A stretch of 64,000 nt of DNA, from positions 4,451,001 through 4,515,000 of the forward strand of contig NZ_CP141266.1 of the NCBI RefSeq assembly GCF_030540775.2. The letters run 5' to 3'. Positions 25,996 through 35,468 of the stretch are shown here, one piece after another; the stretch's first letter is position 1, and each line of letters starts with the position of its first letter. Below the pieces are notes generated by a model. That model was not told where the DNA came from, did no database searches, and saw only the letters and a program-made list of their open reading frames with translations. Origin of the DNA: Flavivirga abyssicola (GTDB lineage Bacteria; Bacteroidota; Bacteroidia; Flavobacteriales; Flavobacteriaceae). The position numbers were made by a program, and so were the translations under genes.

Positions 25996-26448
25996 TTATT
26001 CAAATATTATTGGTAAATCAGAATTTGGAATTTTCACAATATGAAAAGGTTGGGTTATTACAGTTGTAGCATTTCCTTTAGGAGCAAAATAGGTAATGTT
26101 TACAATTATATTTTCGGAATTCGACACTATATTTAATTCCAAGCTATGACCTCCGTTTCCTTTTATTTCGTCAAATACTGCGATAATCTTGTATTCATAA
26201 AAATCTATTTCAGTTTCGGAAAAATTATCAGAAATATTATTTACTGAATTCATTTGAGTTATTAAATCATTCCAATTAGATTGATCAGATATAATTAAAT
26301 TCTGTTCAATAATTCCTTCCGCTCCATTTCCGTAAAGATTATCTTTAGCAATTAAAGTAGATTCAACATCAGTCATTTTTGAGTTATCATCATCAGAAAT
26401 ACAGCTCCAAACTAAAATTGATAAAAAGATGATTAATATATTTTTCAT
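25996..26448 (-). CDS. Lipoprotein with PrcB-like domain
   Basis: 150 residues. The signal sequence ends in LVWSC, a lipobox. The mature part has the PrcB-like pattern: a YEYKIIAVFDEIKGNGGHS strand pair and a P-H-I-V segment (TQPFHIVKIPNSDLP). Such proteins are small envelope lipoproteins of uncertain role. First of four minus-strand genes in an accessory stretch. Confidence 0.7.
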   Translation of the reverse strand: MKNILIIFLSILVWSCISDDDNSKMTDVESTLIAKDNLYGNGAEGIIEQNLIISDQSNWNDLITQMNSVNNISDNFSETEIDFYEYKIIAVFDEIKGNGGHSLELNIVSNSENIIVNITYFAPKGNATTVITQPFHIVKIPNSDLPIIFE

Positions 26449-26643
26449 AATCGATTACATTTTTTAATTAGATGTTGAAATTCACGAAAGGTTGCTTCAA
26501 AATGTAGGTAACATTTATGTATATGGAAAGTTACGTGTTTGTATGAGAGGGTTTTCCTTCGAAAAATCAGCAACTAACATTCGTTTAGCCAAAACTAGCA
26601 AATTTTATAGGACACGGTGTTGTAGTACGTTTTGTGATTAATC

Positions 26644-26823
26644 TCAAGAAAACGCTTGATAATCATTTTCGGTATTTTCATCATCATCTTTTTTATCAAT
26701 TTGTTCAATTTCGTAAGAAGGTAAATTATCTTTTTTGTAAAATTTTATTGGAAATGGCACTATAGAGGCTATTATGATAAAAATCAAAAGCATTAAAAAA
26801 CGCAAGAATTTTTTTATTCTCAT
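26644..26823 (-). CDS. Small single-pass membrane protein
   Basis: 59 residues, begins MRIKKFLRFLMLLIFIIIAS, then PFPIKFYKKDN and an acidic tail (KKDDDENTENDYQAF). One N-terminal membrane helix with a basic front. It would be inserted with the tail outside the cytoplasm. No family recognised; the composition makes a real protein likely. Confidence 0.5.
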   Translation of the reverse strand: MRIKKFLRFLMLLIFIIIASIVPFPIKFYKKDNLPSYEIEQIDKKDDDENTENDYQAFS

Positions 26824-26918
26824 TGTGAATTAATTTTATACGATTAATTATTTTCAATTCCAATATTATAGTGATAGGAATTGAGCTATTTAATATTGAC
26901 GATTTAAAATCGATTATA

Positions 26919-27287
26919 TTAAATACAATGAGATTTTTGGATTAAAATTTCGTTAATAACGATTTGTAAGAGAATAGGTTTAAAGCTTAAAACAGTATGT
27001 TTTTGAGTATTGAATGTTAGTTGCTCTAAGGAATTCTGATTATTAATTTGATAGTCAAATTTTTGATTTTTCTTATAAGATGTTACAGGTGCATAAGGTG
27101 AAAAAGATTGCTTTAATTGATTAAAATCAATAGAATCATATTCATACTGATTTTGTGTTAGTAGCAATTCAATGTTATAGTCATTCGCAAGAGAATCTTG
27201 ACTAATTATATGGTCAAATGAGATATACAAATTGACTATAAAAAGGAAAGAAAGAAGTATTTTAATTAGATTTCTCAAATGATGCAT
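26919..27287 (-). CDS. Hypothetical protein with N-terminal membrane helix
   Basis: 122 residues. A hydrophobic segment at about 7-27 (LIKILLSFLFIVNLYISF), followed by a polar Asn/Gln-rich region and a C-terminal amphipathic helix. No family recognised. 37 nt separate it from the following membrane gene on the same strand. Confidence 0.5.
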   Translation of the reverse strand: MHHLRNLIKILLSFLFIVNLYISFDHIISQDSLANDYNIELLLTQNQYEYDSIDFNQLKQSFSPYAPVTSYKKNQKFDYQINNQNSLEQLTFNTQKHTVLSFKPILLQIVINEILIQKSHCI

Positions 27288-27324
27288 TTTTTTAAAGTAC
27301 TAACCTTTAGATTTAGGAATAAAC

Positions 27325-27954
27325 TTAAGCATTATTTTTAGCATCGTTACCATTAGTGCTTTTTTCAGATATTATTTTATTTAATCTTGGTTGTATAAAC
27401 CAAATTCCAATTGGAAAGAACCAAATCATGAAAAATTCTCCTATGAAATCGCTAAAAGCAACTGTCCGTTTTAATTCAGTTGTCTTGATAGTTTTCGATA
27501 CGAAATACAGTAAATAAAACATACAGAACATTGAAAACAGATGCATTGGAATAATGAAAAACAACATTTTACCAACAATTCCGCCAACAGCGTTATTTCC
27601 AGATGAAAACCCATAAAATGTAGTTCCAATTATTACTAAAAGAAAAAGAATATAAATCAGAGGAATAAAGAAGAATATCTTAAACTTTTTCATTTTCATT
27701 TTTATGTCGGTTGGAATAAATTTCTGTAATCCAATTCCAATTGACCAAAACCAACCAAAAAGAAGTCCTGTATAAAGGAACATTATGATTGGAAACAATT
27801 TGAAAGTGTTCAGCACCCCAGTTTGGTCAAGATTTCCGTTTGAGTCAACATCAGTAAACATAAATATCATAGTAACTATTTGCAATAACATCGGAATTCC
27901 GAACATTAAAGTGAATAATTGCCAATGTTTAGCATTTAAAAATTTGTTTATCAT
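27325..27954 (-). CDS. Hypothetical membrane protein
   Basis: 209 residues with four or five membrane segments (TLMFGIPMLLQIVTMIFMF, LFPIIMFLYTGLLFGWFWSI, FFIPLIYILFLLVIIG, MHLFSMFCMFYLLYFVS). Ends with the WFFPIGIWFIQPRLN motif that I associate with a flavobacterial family of unknown function. Part of the accessory stretch. Confidence 0.6.
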   Translation of the reverse strand: MINKFLNAKHWQLFTLMFGIPMLLQIVTMIFMFTDVDSNGNLDQTGVLNTFKLFPIIMFLYTGLLFGWFWSIGIGLQKFIPTDIKMKMKKFKIFFFIPLIYILFLLVIIGTTFYGFSSGNNAVGGIVGKMLFFIIPMHLFSMFCMFYLLYFVSKTIKTTELKRTVAFSDFIGEFFMIWFFPIGIWFIQPRLNKIISEKSTNGNDAKNNA

Positions 27955-28141
27955 TTAGTTAGTCCGTTTTTCAGCATTAATGGCAACATCGGTATATAAT
28001 TACTTGTAACTATATATCCATTATATAAACCACTAATATAATAAGTTATTTCCTTTAATTTATTTACATTTTAAACATAAAAAAGACAAAAAACTTACGC
28101 CTTTTGCCTTTTCAAAAAAATAAAACTAGAGTAGCTATTAA

Positions 28142-30721
28142 TTATTCTATAAGTAATTTTATTGTTTTATAAGTTGTTGCTTTGCTTTTTATATTACAGA
28201 AATACACCCCCGAACCTAAACCTGTTCTTTCTAGTTTCACTTTATTTTCACCTCTAACAGCTTCATGCATCATCTTTTTCACCAAACTTCCTAATTGATT
28301 ATAAACTAGCAGCTCAACTTTTCCTGAATCCTGACTTGTAAAATGTATCGTTGTACTAGACACCATAGGGTTTGGAGACGCAAACGTTTTGCTTAGTTCA
28401 TCGTTAGTAAATGCTTCTACCGAAAGCGTATTACTAGTCGAAAAATGTAATTGCTGTAAAGTCATTTCTTTAGTTTCTACTTCACCAGTTTCTGCTAACA
28501 TGGTAAATACTATAGACGTGATATCATTAGTTTCGAAATTATTACCATTAATAGATTTAAAGTCAGAAAAAGGTATACTATAATCTTGTAAGCTATTAGT
28601 TAATGGTATTCTTGCTTTATATTGCTTCTCCCAGTTACTAATACCTTCCTTAACCAATCTTACGATCAATGTTCCTGTACCTTTAGCTTTAAACTGAAAG
28701 CTATTATAAGCTGATAAATCGATAGGATTAAACTTTGGCGTTAAAGCTCTATATACAGCAATATATTCACTAGTGTTAGCTACCAATTCTATATTACGTT
28801 CTATAGGATATTCATCATCATTAAATTCCTCTTCATTAGGTTCAACATGATATGTATTTACTACGGTACTTGGTGCGGCATTATCGTATCCCCAAGGACC
28901 ATCGGACATAAATAAATCATCTGGTGTTTGTATGCCATCTCCTATTCTAAAACCTATATCAAAAAGATTACCTGCATCTACTTCTATGTTTGTAATGTAG
29001 TTTCCATCTAAATCTAAGGTTGACGATACGTATTCTAACGTATTTGTTTCGGTAGCTCTTAAACCACCATCAAATTTAACAGCTTCACTTCTATTCGTAT
29101 TTACAATTTGTAGTTCTAACCTTCCATGGTGATATTTTCCTTTTCTAACAAACACTGTTGGTGATGTTGAGTTATTATAACTCGTTACTGGTTTTTGAAC
29201 GCCTAATAACCTTACCACTTCTTCACCAAGGCGTAATAGATCATCTAGAGAATTAGACCAGATTTGGAAATTATAAAATGGTACATTGTCTTCGTATTTA
29301 TCCAAATTCCAATGGCTTTCAATTCCAAAATCGCGACCTTCATTTATAGGTTTTGCTGATAAACTCAATACAAATTCCAAAGAACCATCAATATTTCTAA
29401 TCAATGCTTTTATAAATTTTTGTTCTTGAATCTCTATAGTTGATACCGAAATTAACTCAGCGCCTAACAATCTATCGCAAATGTATTTCGTGTGTTCATA
29501 AACCCCTTTATCGGTTTTAAGGACAAGTATCGATGCTACTGCTTCATCTGCCTTCATATAATCTACTGAATATATATCGGTAGCATTTGTGATGTTTAAC
29601 AAATCTGTAGGCGACGATTCTATAACATGGTCTTCATTTAAAATTTCCAACGGCACAAAATCTGATAATTGCAATCCTTTTTTAGCTGTTTTTTTACCAT
29701 ACTTTGCCGATTTTGTAAATCGCTTCGCTGACGCTTTATCAAACTTATAATTGTTCTTAACTCTATCGAAGTTTCGCTTATTAATCTGTTCAGATAATCT
29801 GTTGTTACTTTCCAATCCTCCAGAATTACCACTAGACGTTGGTGCTTCCATTACAGGACAAGCTGCATAACCAGAACATGAAGGATCTTCACAATCTATT
29901 AAACCGTCACCGTCATCATCAATACCATTGGTACAATCTTCTTGAGGTACTGGAGCTGTTGGACAACGTGCTCCATCATTTTGAGAACTTGAAGGTCCAA
30001 AAGCAAACAGATTAGAATTCATAGTATTCGTACCATCTAAGTCTTGCACATTTTGTATCACATAAATAGTTCCTGTTTGATTCGCTGATACATAAAAACG
30101 ACCAGAGGCATCAAAATAAACGGCACCATACGTGTAATTTAAACCAGATAAGATTGGGACTTCGCCTAAATTTTCCACGGTGCCGCTTTCAGCATTTATA
30201 CGATATAATATATTCGTTTTCTTTTCTACGGTATATAATTTACCATCCACGGCATTAAATGCCCAGTCGTGAATGCTTATGCTTTTTGATAAATTCTTAG
30301 TTGCTATATAACTTCCGTAGTTATCAGATTCAGGATTTAAATCTATAACATAATATGGTGTCCCTCCTGCTTTTAAATAATAAATGCCTTCAGCACTAAC
30401 ATCTCCAACATATCTGCCGTTTGTTGGCAATTCATCTACATAAAAAGTAAGCGTCGAAAAATCTTTACCTATTCTAACAATAGATTTTGAAGGATAGCTT
30501 AATGACCCCCATATAAATCCATCTGCAGGATTGTATGCGGCTGCGTTAATAGTTCCTTCTGTTACATCGGTTGCCACTGCATATGAACTACCAGAAGCCA
30601 AGTCTATAGCATATACATCATTATATTGAAATAAGTAAGCATTATAATCACAATTAAACGGAATGTCTTGTGTATATACATTCGTGTAAATAAGCACAAG
30701 TAGTAGTAATATTTTTTTCAT
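28142..30721 (-). CDS. Large T9SS-secreted surface protein with carbohydrate-binding-like region
   Basis: 859 residues. Signal peptide, then a beta-propeller-like repeat region (about 25-255; VYAIDLASGSSYAV), a MopE-type acidic Ca-binding motif CTNGIDDDGDGLIDCEDPSC at about 262-281, a DUF4114-like part (VFVRKGKYHHGRLELQIVN, DIGFRIGDGIQTPDDLFMSD) and a CBM-like jelly-roll segment at about 660-750. The C-terminal 80 residues (SPNPMVSSTTIHF to TIKLLIE) are a type A T9SS sorting domain. Preceded by a good -7 element and LytTR-like box 4, so it is probably a surface or matrix protein co-regulated with the polysaccharide. Confidence 0.8.
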   Translation of the reverse strand: MKKILLLLVLIYTNVYTQDIPFNCDYNAYLFQYNDVYAIDLASGSSYAVATDVTEGTINAAAYNPADGFIWGSLSYPSKSIVRIGKDFSTLTFYVDELPTNGRYVGDVSAEGIYYLKAGGTPYYVIDLNPESDNYGSYIATKNLSKSISIHDWAFNAVDGKLYTVEKKTNILYRINAESGTVENLGEVPILSGLNYTYGAVYFDASGRFYVSANQTGTIYVIQNVQDLDGTNTMNSNLFAFGPSSSQNDGARCPTAPVPQEDCTNGIDDDGDGLIDCEDPSCSGYAACPVMEAPTSSGNSGGLESNNRLSEQINKRNFDRVKNNYKFDKASAKRFTKSAKYGKKTAKKGLQLSDFVPLEILNEDHVIESSPTDLLNITNATDIYSVDYMKADEAVASILVLKTDKGVYEHTKYICDRLLGAELISVSTIEIQEQKFIKALIRNIDGSLEFVLSLSAKPINEGRDFGIESHWNLDKYEDNVPFYNFQIWSNSLDDLLRLGEEVVRLLGVQKPVTSYNNSTSPTVFVRKGKYHHGRLELQIVNTNRSEAVKFDGGLRATETNTLEYVSSTLDLDGNYITNIEVDAGNLFDIGFRIGDGIQTPDDLFMSDGPWGYDNAAPSTVVNTYHVEPNEEEFNDDEYPIERNIELVANTSEYIAVYRALTPKFNPIDLSAYNSFQFKAKGTGTLIVRLVKEGISNWEKQYKARIPLTNSLQDYSIPFSDFKSINGNNFETNDITSIVFTMLAETGEVETKEMTLQQLHFSTSNTLSVEAFTNDELSKTFASPNPMVSSTTIHFTSQDSGKVELLVYNQLGSLVKKMMHEAVRGENKVKLERTGLGSGVYFCNIKSKATTYKTIKLLIE

Positions 30722-30741
30722 GATAGTTGTATTTAATACTA

Positions 30742-30749
30742 CAAAGCTA
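30742..30749 (-). promoter_or_regulatory. -7 promoter element for the large T9SS protein
   Basis: Minus-strand TAGCTTTG, a full match to TAnnTTTG, 20 nt before the ATG at 30721. LytTR-like box 4 starts 28 nt further upstream. Confidence 0.55.
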
Positions 30750-30776
30750 TATGACTATAAGTGTTTAAATTTTAAT

Positions 30777-30811
30777 TTTCGGTGGATGAAAATTAAGTGT
30801 AGACGAATGGT
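30777..30811 (-). promoter_or_regulatory. LytTR-like direct-repeat box 4
   Basis: TGTAGACGAATGGT at 30798 with a weak partner (TTTCGGTGGATGA) 21 nt before it. The minus strand reads ACCATTCGT. The flank AATTAAGTGTAGACGAATGG is identical or nearly so in boxes 1, 4 and 5. It lies 55 nt upstream of the gene start. Confidence 0.65.
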
Positions 30812-31777
30812 TGTTATGCGGGGTTTAGACTGTTTGATGAGTAATTGGGATAGCTGATCGCATCATAAAAAAAGATTCATTATTTACTTTTCTTTGCGCG
30901 TCCAAAGAAAAGTAACAAAAGAAAAGACGCCCCTTCGATAGGAATTTCTTCTCTTAGCTTACGCTCGAGAAGAACCAAGCACAAAACTTCGACGTCGCGC
31001 CAATACACCATCCAACGCTATGCTCCTGGGATTCGAAGCTTTTGTCCTTTATTCTTACGAAGGGTCGGGGCTTGCCTAATGGTCATTTCTTAACGAGTAC
31101 CTTAGACTCTTTTTTATAACCCTCTATTTAAGAAGGAACGTGTTCAAAAGGGGTTTTTATGTGCCTCTCTTCTGAAGGTATTGGGGCTACTATCTGGTAG
31201 ATACTATCAACATATCATCACGATGCAGCTTTTCTTTAATATTATTTATATGCCTGTCTAGTCAATATTTGTGGGTACACCATAGCTGCTGGAAGGCAGG
31301 GAATCTCATCGTGATGAGATGTCTCGAAAATTTATCTTGAAGTCGAAAAGCTCATACTTCGCCCTATCGACATGACAAACACCTGTATTTAAAACAATTA
31401 ACATGGTTCTTTTGAGTGTTTATTTACGTCGAACTTGACGTTAATAATTATGAATTTTATTTTGTTAAGATTATGGGGTTTCTCCTGTCGTCGAAATGAC
31501 TCAGAATGTGAAATTACACCTTGAAGTCATATCGAAATGAGATACGATTGAGACATCACATTATAATTGAGTATTAATACCGTCTAAAGGAACAAAGTCG
31601 AAAGGCTCATATTTCACTCTGTTGAAAAGACCTCGAAGTTAAATTTATATTTGTTGTCATGTCGAACCTTAGTGAGACATCACATAACACTTGATTATGA
31701 TATCTTAATTACTCGATGCAATTTCTTGTCGTTCATGCTTCACGCTTTACAGAAATGACTACGAATGATTTTAAAGT
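30812..31777. repeat. Gene-free stretch with hairpins and dispersed repeats
   Basis: About 970 nt with no credible gene; the 86-codon plus-strand frame at 31716-31976 is antisense to the LytTR gene. Holds a 13-nt-arm hairpin TTACTTTTCTTTG / CAAAGAAAAGTAA at 30884-30915, a CATCACGATG / CATCGTGATG pair near 31217 and 31309, and several arms of the CGACATGAC / GTCATGTCGA repeat between 31370 and 31690. Confidence 0.6.
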
Positions 31778-32491
31778 TTACAATAAATTTAAACGCTTCA
31801 TCAGTTCTGGTCTATTAGAACGACTTACTGGAATCACATCTTTTTTAATCAGTACGCTATTATCTTCAATGTCTATGATTTTTTTAATATTAATGATGTA
31901 CGAACGGTGTACTTTGAGGAATAGTGAATCTGGCAACTTCTCTTCAATCTTTTTTAAAGTAGAATGCACCGTGTAATTTTTATCTTCCGTTTTCACGTTG
32001 ATATAATCGCCTTTTGCCTCTATGAGATAGATACTAGGAATATCTAGTTTTATTAAACGTCTGTCTATATTTATATATAAATCATTACCTGAAGCTGTTT
32101 CTACAGCATCTACTGACTCTCTACTTTTTACAGGTTCCGAATTGGTTGCTTCTGCTTTTTGAATCGCTTTTTCAAAACGTGGCAAAGCTATGGGTTTTAC
32201 CAAGTAATCTACAATACAATCGTATTCAAAAGCTTCGATTGCAAAGTTAGTGTCTGAAGTTGTTAGAATTATTTTAGGTGGATTTTTTAACGTTTGAATA
32301 AAATCAAATCCTGTAAAATCTGGCATATGTATATCTAAAAAGATAAGATCTACATGATTTTGATTTAGATATTTAATGGCTTGAATCGCATTGGGAAATT
32401 CTTCGAGAATATTTAATCTTGGGATATTTATACAAAGCTGAGAGATAATAGCTCTAGCAGTAGCTTCGTCATCAATAATAATACAATTCAT
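31778..32491 (-). CDS. LytTR-family response regulator
   Basis: 237 residues. Receiver domain with Asp7-Asp8, phospho-acceptor Asp53 (FLDIHMPDFTG), Thr and Lys (LVKPIALPRF). The LytTR DNA-binding domain covers about 133-237 (YLIEAKGDYINVKTEDKNYT, LFLKVHRSYIINIKKI). LytTR proteins bind direct repeats of about 9 bp spaced by 12 bp, a 21-bp period. Last gene of the H-NOX operon, 9 nt after the Hpt gene. The inferred regulator of the five 21-nt-spaced boxes. Confidence 0.93.
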   Translation of the reverse strand: MNCIIIDDEATARAIISQLCINIPRLNILEEFPNAIQAIKYLNQNHVDLIFLDIHMPDFTGFDFIQTLKNPPKIILTTSDTNFAIEAFEYDCIVDYLVKPIALPRFEKAIQKAEATNSEPVKSRESVDAVETASGNDLYINIDRRLIKLDIPSIYLIEAKGDYINVKTEDKNYTVHSTLKKIEEKLPDSLFLKVHRSYIINIKKIIDIEDNSVLIKKDVIPVSRSNRPELMKRLNLL

Positions 32492-32500
32492 AAAAAGTGA

Positions 32501-32821
32501 TTATAGTGTCTTTAAAAAGTCTGTAATAAGTTTTAAAATGGTATCGAAATCTTGTTTACCTACCATACTGCCTTCTTTTAAATTATTTTCAAAATCGTCA
32601 GCTATCTTATAACTTTTTTCAAGTCCTAAAATACTAATTTTATGTTTAATTTTGTGTACATTTTCTGCTGATTCTTTAAAGTTTTTAGCCTCAATATTCT
32701 TTATGTAAATATCTTTTTCGCTCGGAAACTCATTTTTAATAATAGTTATCAACTTGGCTTTAAAAGCCTCATCCCCGCCTGAAAGCGTATCTATGTATGA
32801 CAAATTAGGCAGTTCCCTCAT
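32501..32821 (-). CDS. Histidine phosphotransfer (Hpt) protein
   Basis: 106 residues, all-helical. The motif ENVHKIKHKISILGL matches the Hpt H-x-x-K phosphorylation site with His56 as the likely phosphate carrier. Stand-alone Hpt proteins pass phosphate between receiver domains. Its ATG overlaps the kinase stop by 1 nt (TAATG), and the LytTR gene follows after 9 nt, so a relay kinase to receiver to Hpt to LytTR is likely. Confidence 0.85.
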   Translation of the reverse strand: MRELPNLSYIDTLSGGDEAFKAKLITIIKNEFPSEKDIYIKNIEAKNFKESAENVHKIKHKISILGLEKSYKIADDFENNLKEGSMVGKQDFDTILKLITDFLKTL

Positions 32822-34797
32822 TACTTTTTAAGTGTAAAATAAAACGTCGTACCATTTCCTACTTCAGAATCAATCCAGATTTCGCCTTTATATAAGTCAA
32901 CTATTTTTTTGACTATAGAGAGCCCTATACCTGTTGATTCTTTACTTGTATTAAGAGAGTGAAATATTTTAAAAATCTTATGATGATATTCCTTTTCAAT
33001 ACCGACTCCATTATCTTTTATTGAAAATTGATAAAACGATTTTTGTTCTAATACATCTATTTCAATAATACCTTCTTCTTTATCATTAAACTTGACGCCA
33101 TTGCTTATTAAGTTTTGAAATAGCTGCTTAAGCTTTGTTTTATCGCCTTTTACTATAGGTAATTTGTTAAGTACATTTATAGAAATGTGTTCTGGCACAA
33201 ACAGTATTGTTTTTAGTTCATTAACTACGTCATTTAAATCTACGGGTTCTTTTTCGGAAGCCTCAGAACTAATACTGGAATACAGCAAAATATCAGAAAT
33301 AAGCTGTTCCATCTTTTCTAATGTTGTTTCTATAAGTTCGAAATTCTGAATACTCACAGCATCCAACTTACCTTTGTTATCTTCTTTTATCCAATTCACT
33401 AAAGCATCTATACTACGTAATGGTGACTTTAAATCATGAGACACTATGTGCGCATATTCTTGTAACTCATCATTACTTTTTTCCAGCTTTACTAACAATT
33501 TTTCTTTCTGGAGTTCCAATTTTTTTATCTCAGTGATATCTAAATGAACACCTATAGACCCTACCAATTCCCCATTTAAATTATAGTTGGGAGCACCACT
33601 TATTAACCAATGCCTATCTTCTTTTGATTTATTTTTAACCTTTATTTCATACGAGTGTGACTCTCCTTTATCGCGCTTTACGTCTTTAGTTTCTATAACT
33701 TCAGCGTTTTCTTCAGTTAAGAATAGTTCCTTACCCGTTCTTCCTATGAGTTCTTTTTCTAAATACCCTGACATTTCAGAAAAACTCTGGTTAATCATTA
33801 GTATTTTACCATCATTATCAGCTTCAACCAAACCTAAGTTCATGTTGGCAATAATATTGCTATATTTTTGTCTTTGAGCTTCTAAGCTTTGGTGATAATT
33901 TCGTTTTAAAGTAACATCCCTATAACTCCATAAATGCCCTTTATATACATTGTTTTTAAAAATAGGGATATAATCGCGCTCCAAAATTTTCCCATCTAGC
34001 ATTTTAAGTTCATCTCCTAAAACAGTCTTTTTGTTTTTTAGGGTTTCATTGATTTTTGATATGAATTTTTCTGCATCTACAAACAGGGTTTTGCTATGCT
34101 CTGCTGCATTTGAACAATCCTGCCCTACCATTAATTCTGGAGATATAGGAATACCAAACAACTCACAAAACTTCTTGTTAGTGAGCACTATTTTCCTGTT
34201 TTCATCTTCAAGTAAAACACCACTATCTAAATTGAGAATGAGCGTTGATAATCTATTTTCAGATTCAATTAATTGTTCCTCATTTTGTTTGGCTATGGTT
34301 ATGTCTCTAACAATGCCTTGTGCTGCTACAGGAATACCTTTATCGTAAATAACACTAGCATTAATATGAACCAATTTGGATTCTTTTTTTCTGGTAATAA
34401 TATTTAGAAAAAAATCTGTAATGGCACCATTTTTTAATAAAGACTTAAATGAATCTGTAACACGTTTAGTCTCTGCTGGTGCTGCCATTTTTATAAGGTT
34501 GAAATTTTCCTTAGCATCATCAAACCCCAACATATCTACGGCAGCATCATTCATTTTTAGAATATACCCTTGAAGATCTATAATAACATAGGCATCAACG
34601 ATATTCTCAAAAACACCTTGCAACTGAGAATCTGTTTTATCCAGTAATGCTTCTAGCTCCGAATAAGATTTTTCTAATTTTTGTTTGGCCTCGTATAATT
34701 CGGCTGCTTTATCTTCAAGGATTTTTTCTGCCTGTTTTCTGGCTGCTTTTTCGCGTGCGAGTGCACGTTTTAACATGTCAATTTGATCTTGACTCAT
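32821..34797 (-). CDS. Soluble triple-PAS histidine kinase
   Basis: 658 residues, no membrane segment. An N-terminal coiled coil (about 5-60), then three PAS domains (about 62-170, 185-305, 313-430), each followed by a PAC-like DIT motif (VRDITIAKQ, YRDVTLKRN, HLDITEIKK). HisKA has the H-box HIVSHDLKSPLRS, and the ATPase has NLISNGVKFND, DNGVGIE and STGIGLSIVKKIV. There is no fused receiver or Hpt, which are separate proteins here. ATG overlaps the H-NOX stop by 1 nt, so it is the probable H-NOX partner kinase. Confidence 0.93.
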   Translation of the reverse strand: MSQDQIDMLKRALAREKAARKQAEKILEDKAAELYEAKQKLEKSYSELEALLDKTDSQLQGVFENIVDAYVIIDLQGYILKMNDAAVDMLGFDDAKENFNLIKMAAPAETKRVTDSFKSLLKNGAITDFFLNIITRKKESKLVHINASVIYDKGIPVAAQGIVRDITIAKQNEEQLIESENRLSTLILNLDSGVLLEDENRKIVLTNKKFCELFGIPISPELMVGQDCSNAAEHSKTLFVDAEKFISKINETLKNKKTVLGDELKMLDGKILERDYIPIFKNNVYKGHLWSYRDVTLKRNYHQSLEAQRQKYSNIIANMNLGLVEADNDGKILMINQSFSEMSGYLEKELIGRTGKELFLTEENAEVIETKDVKRDKGESHSYEIKVKNKSKEDRHWLISGAPNYNLNGELVGSIGVHLDITEIKKLELQKEKLLVKLEKSNDELQEYAHIVSHDLKSPLRSIDALVNWIKEDNKGKLDAVSIQNFELIETTLEKMEQLISDILLYSSISSEASEKEPVDLNDVVNELKTILFVPEHISINVLNKLPIVKGDKTKLKQLFQNLISNGVKFNDKEEGIIEIDVLEQKSFYQFSIKDNGVGIEKEYHHKIFKIFHSLNTSKESTGIGLSIVKKIVDLYKGEIWIDSEVGNGTTFYFTLKK

Positions 34798-35336
34798 TAA
34801 TTTTTATTAATTAAAAACTTAACCTCTGTTCCGTCTTCTTTTATTTTTTCTAACTCTATGGTAGCAGTAGCATCAAAGTGCTCGAATGTTTTATTCATTA
34901 ATCCCAACCCAAAATGGTGCATCGCTCTGCTTGATTTATATACCATGACAAGTGAATTATCTGTTTTTTCAACAACTTCGAAAGTAGGCAATTCTGCATC
35001 TGGATAAATTTTTCTGACTTCTACATGAATATGATTTTCAATAGATGCCAACATATTTATGGGATCTTTATAAGTGGCTAAAAGCCCTGGATAGCTTTGC
35101 TTTAAAACATCAAAAAAATGTTCTGCATAAACTAACAACAAATCGTCTATTTCTATATTTGTATGGGCACTTAAATGCTGAAGTAATTGAAGCATTTCTG
35201 AGAATTTATAAGTTCCTACTGCTGTATAAATACCTTCGGACTCTAACTCAGATTGGGATATAATGGTATCGACCATTTCTAATCCAAATTTTTCCTCAAC
35301 AAGATCTAAAAACTCTGTAAATACAATACCTTTCAT
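34797..35336 (-). CDS. H-NOX heme gas-sensor protein
   Basis: 179 residues, begins MKGIVFTEFLDLVEEKFG, the standard HNOB start. Proximal heme ligand His104 lies in NHIHVEVRKIYPDAELPTF, and the heme-propionate motif YxSxR is Tyr133, Ser135, Arg137 (VYKSSR). Bacterial stand-alone H-NOX proteins bind nitric oxide and inhibit or modulate a neighbouring histidine kinase. The 1-nt overlap with the PAS kinase gene is a classic arrangement. Expected to sense NO in the cytoplasm. Confidence 0.94.
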   Translation of the reverse strand: MKGIVFTEFLDLVEEKFGLEMVDTIISQSELESEGIYTAVGTYKFSEMLQLLQHLSAHTNIEIDDLLLVYAEHFFDVLKQSYPGLLATYKDPINMLASIENHIHVEVRKIYPDAELPTFEVVEKTDNSLVMVYKSSRAMHHFGLGLMNKTFEHFDATATIELEKIKEDGTEVKFLINKN

Positions 35337-35468
35337 ATATTAAATTTTATAATTAAGACAATTAGTTAGTTAAAAATTGAGAGTCCATAAATCTGTAATG
35401 TTCTCCTCTAAAATTTTGAACATTCCTTTTTTATGACAAGTATCCTTGAAATTTGTTGCTATATAGTT

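Noticed and set aside
30812-31777. Hidden gene or insertion sequence in the 1-kb gap before the LytTR gene
   Set aside because: No frame has family motifs, a start with leader, or terminal repeats with a transposase; only short dispersed repeats are seen.
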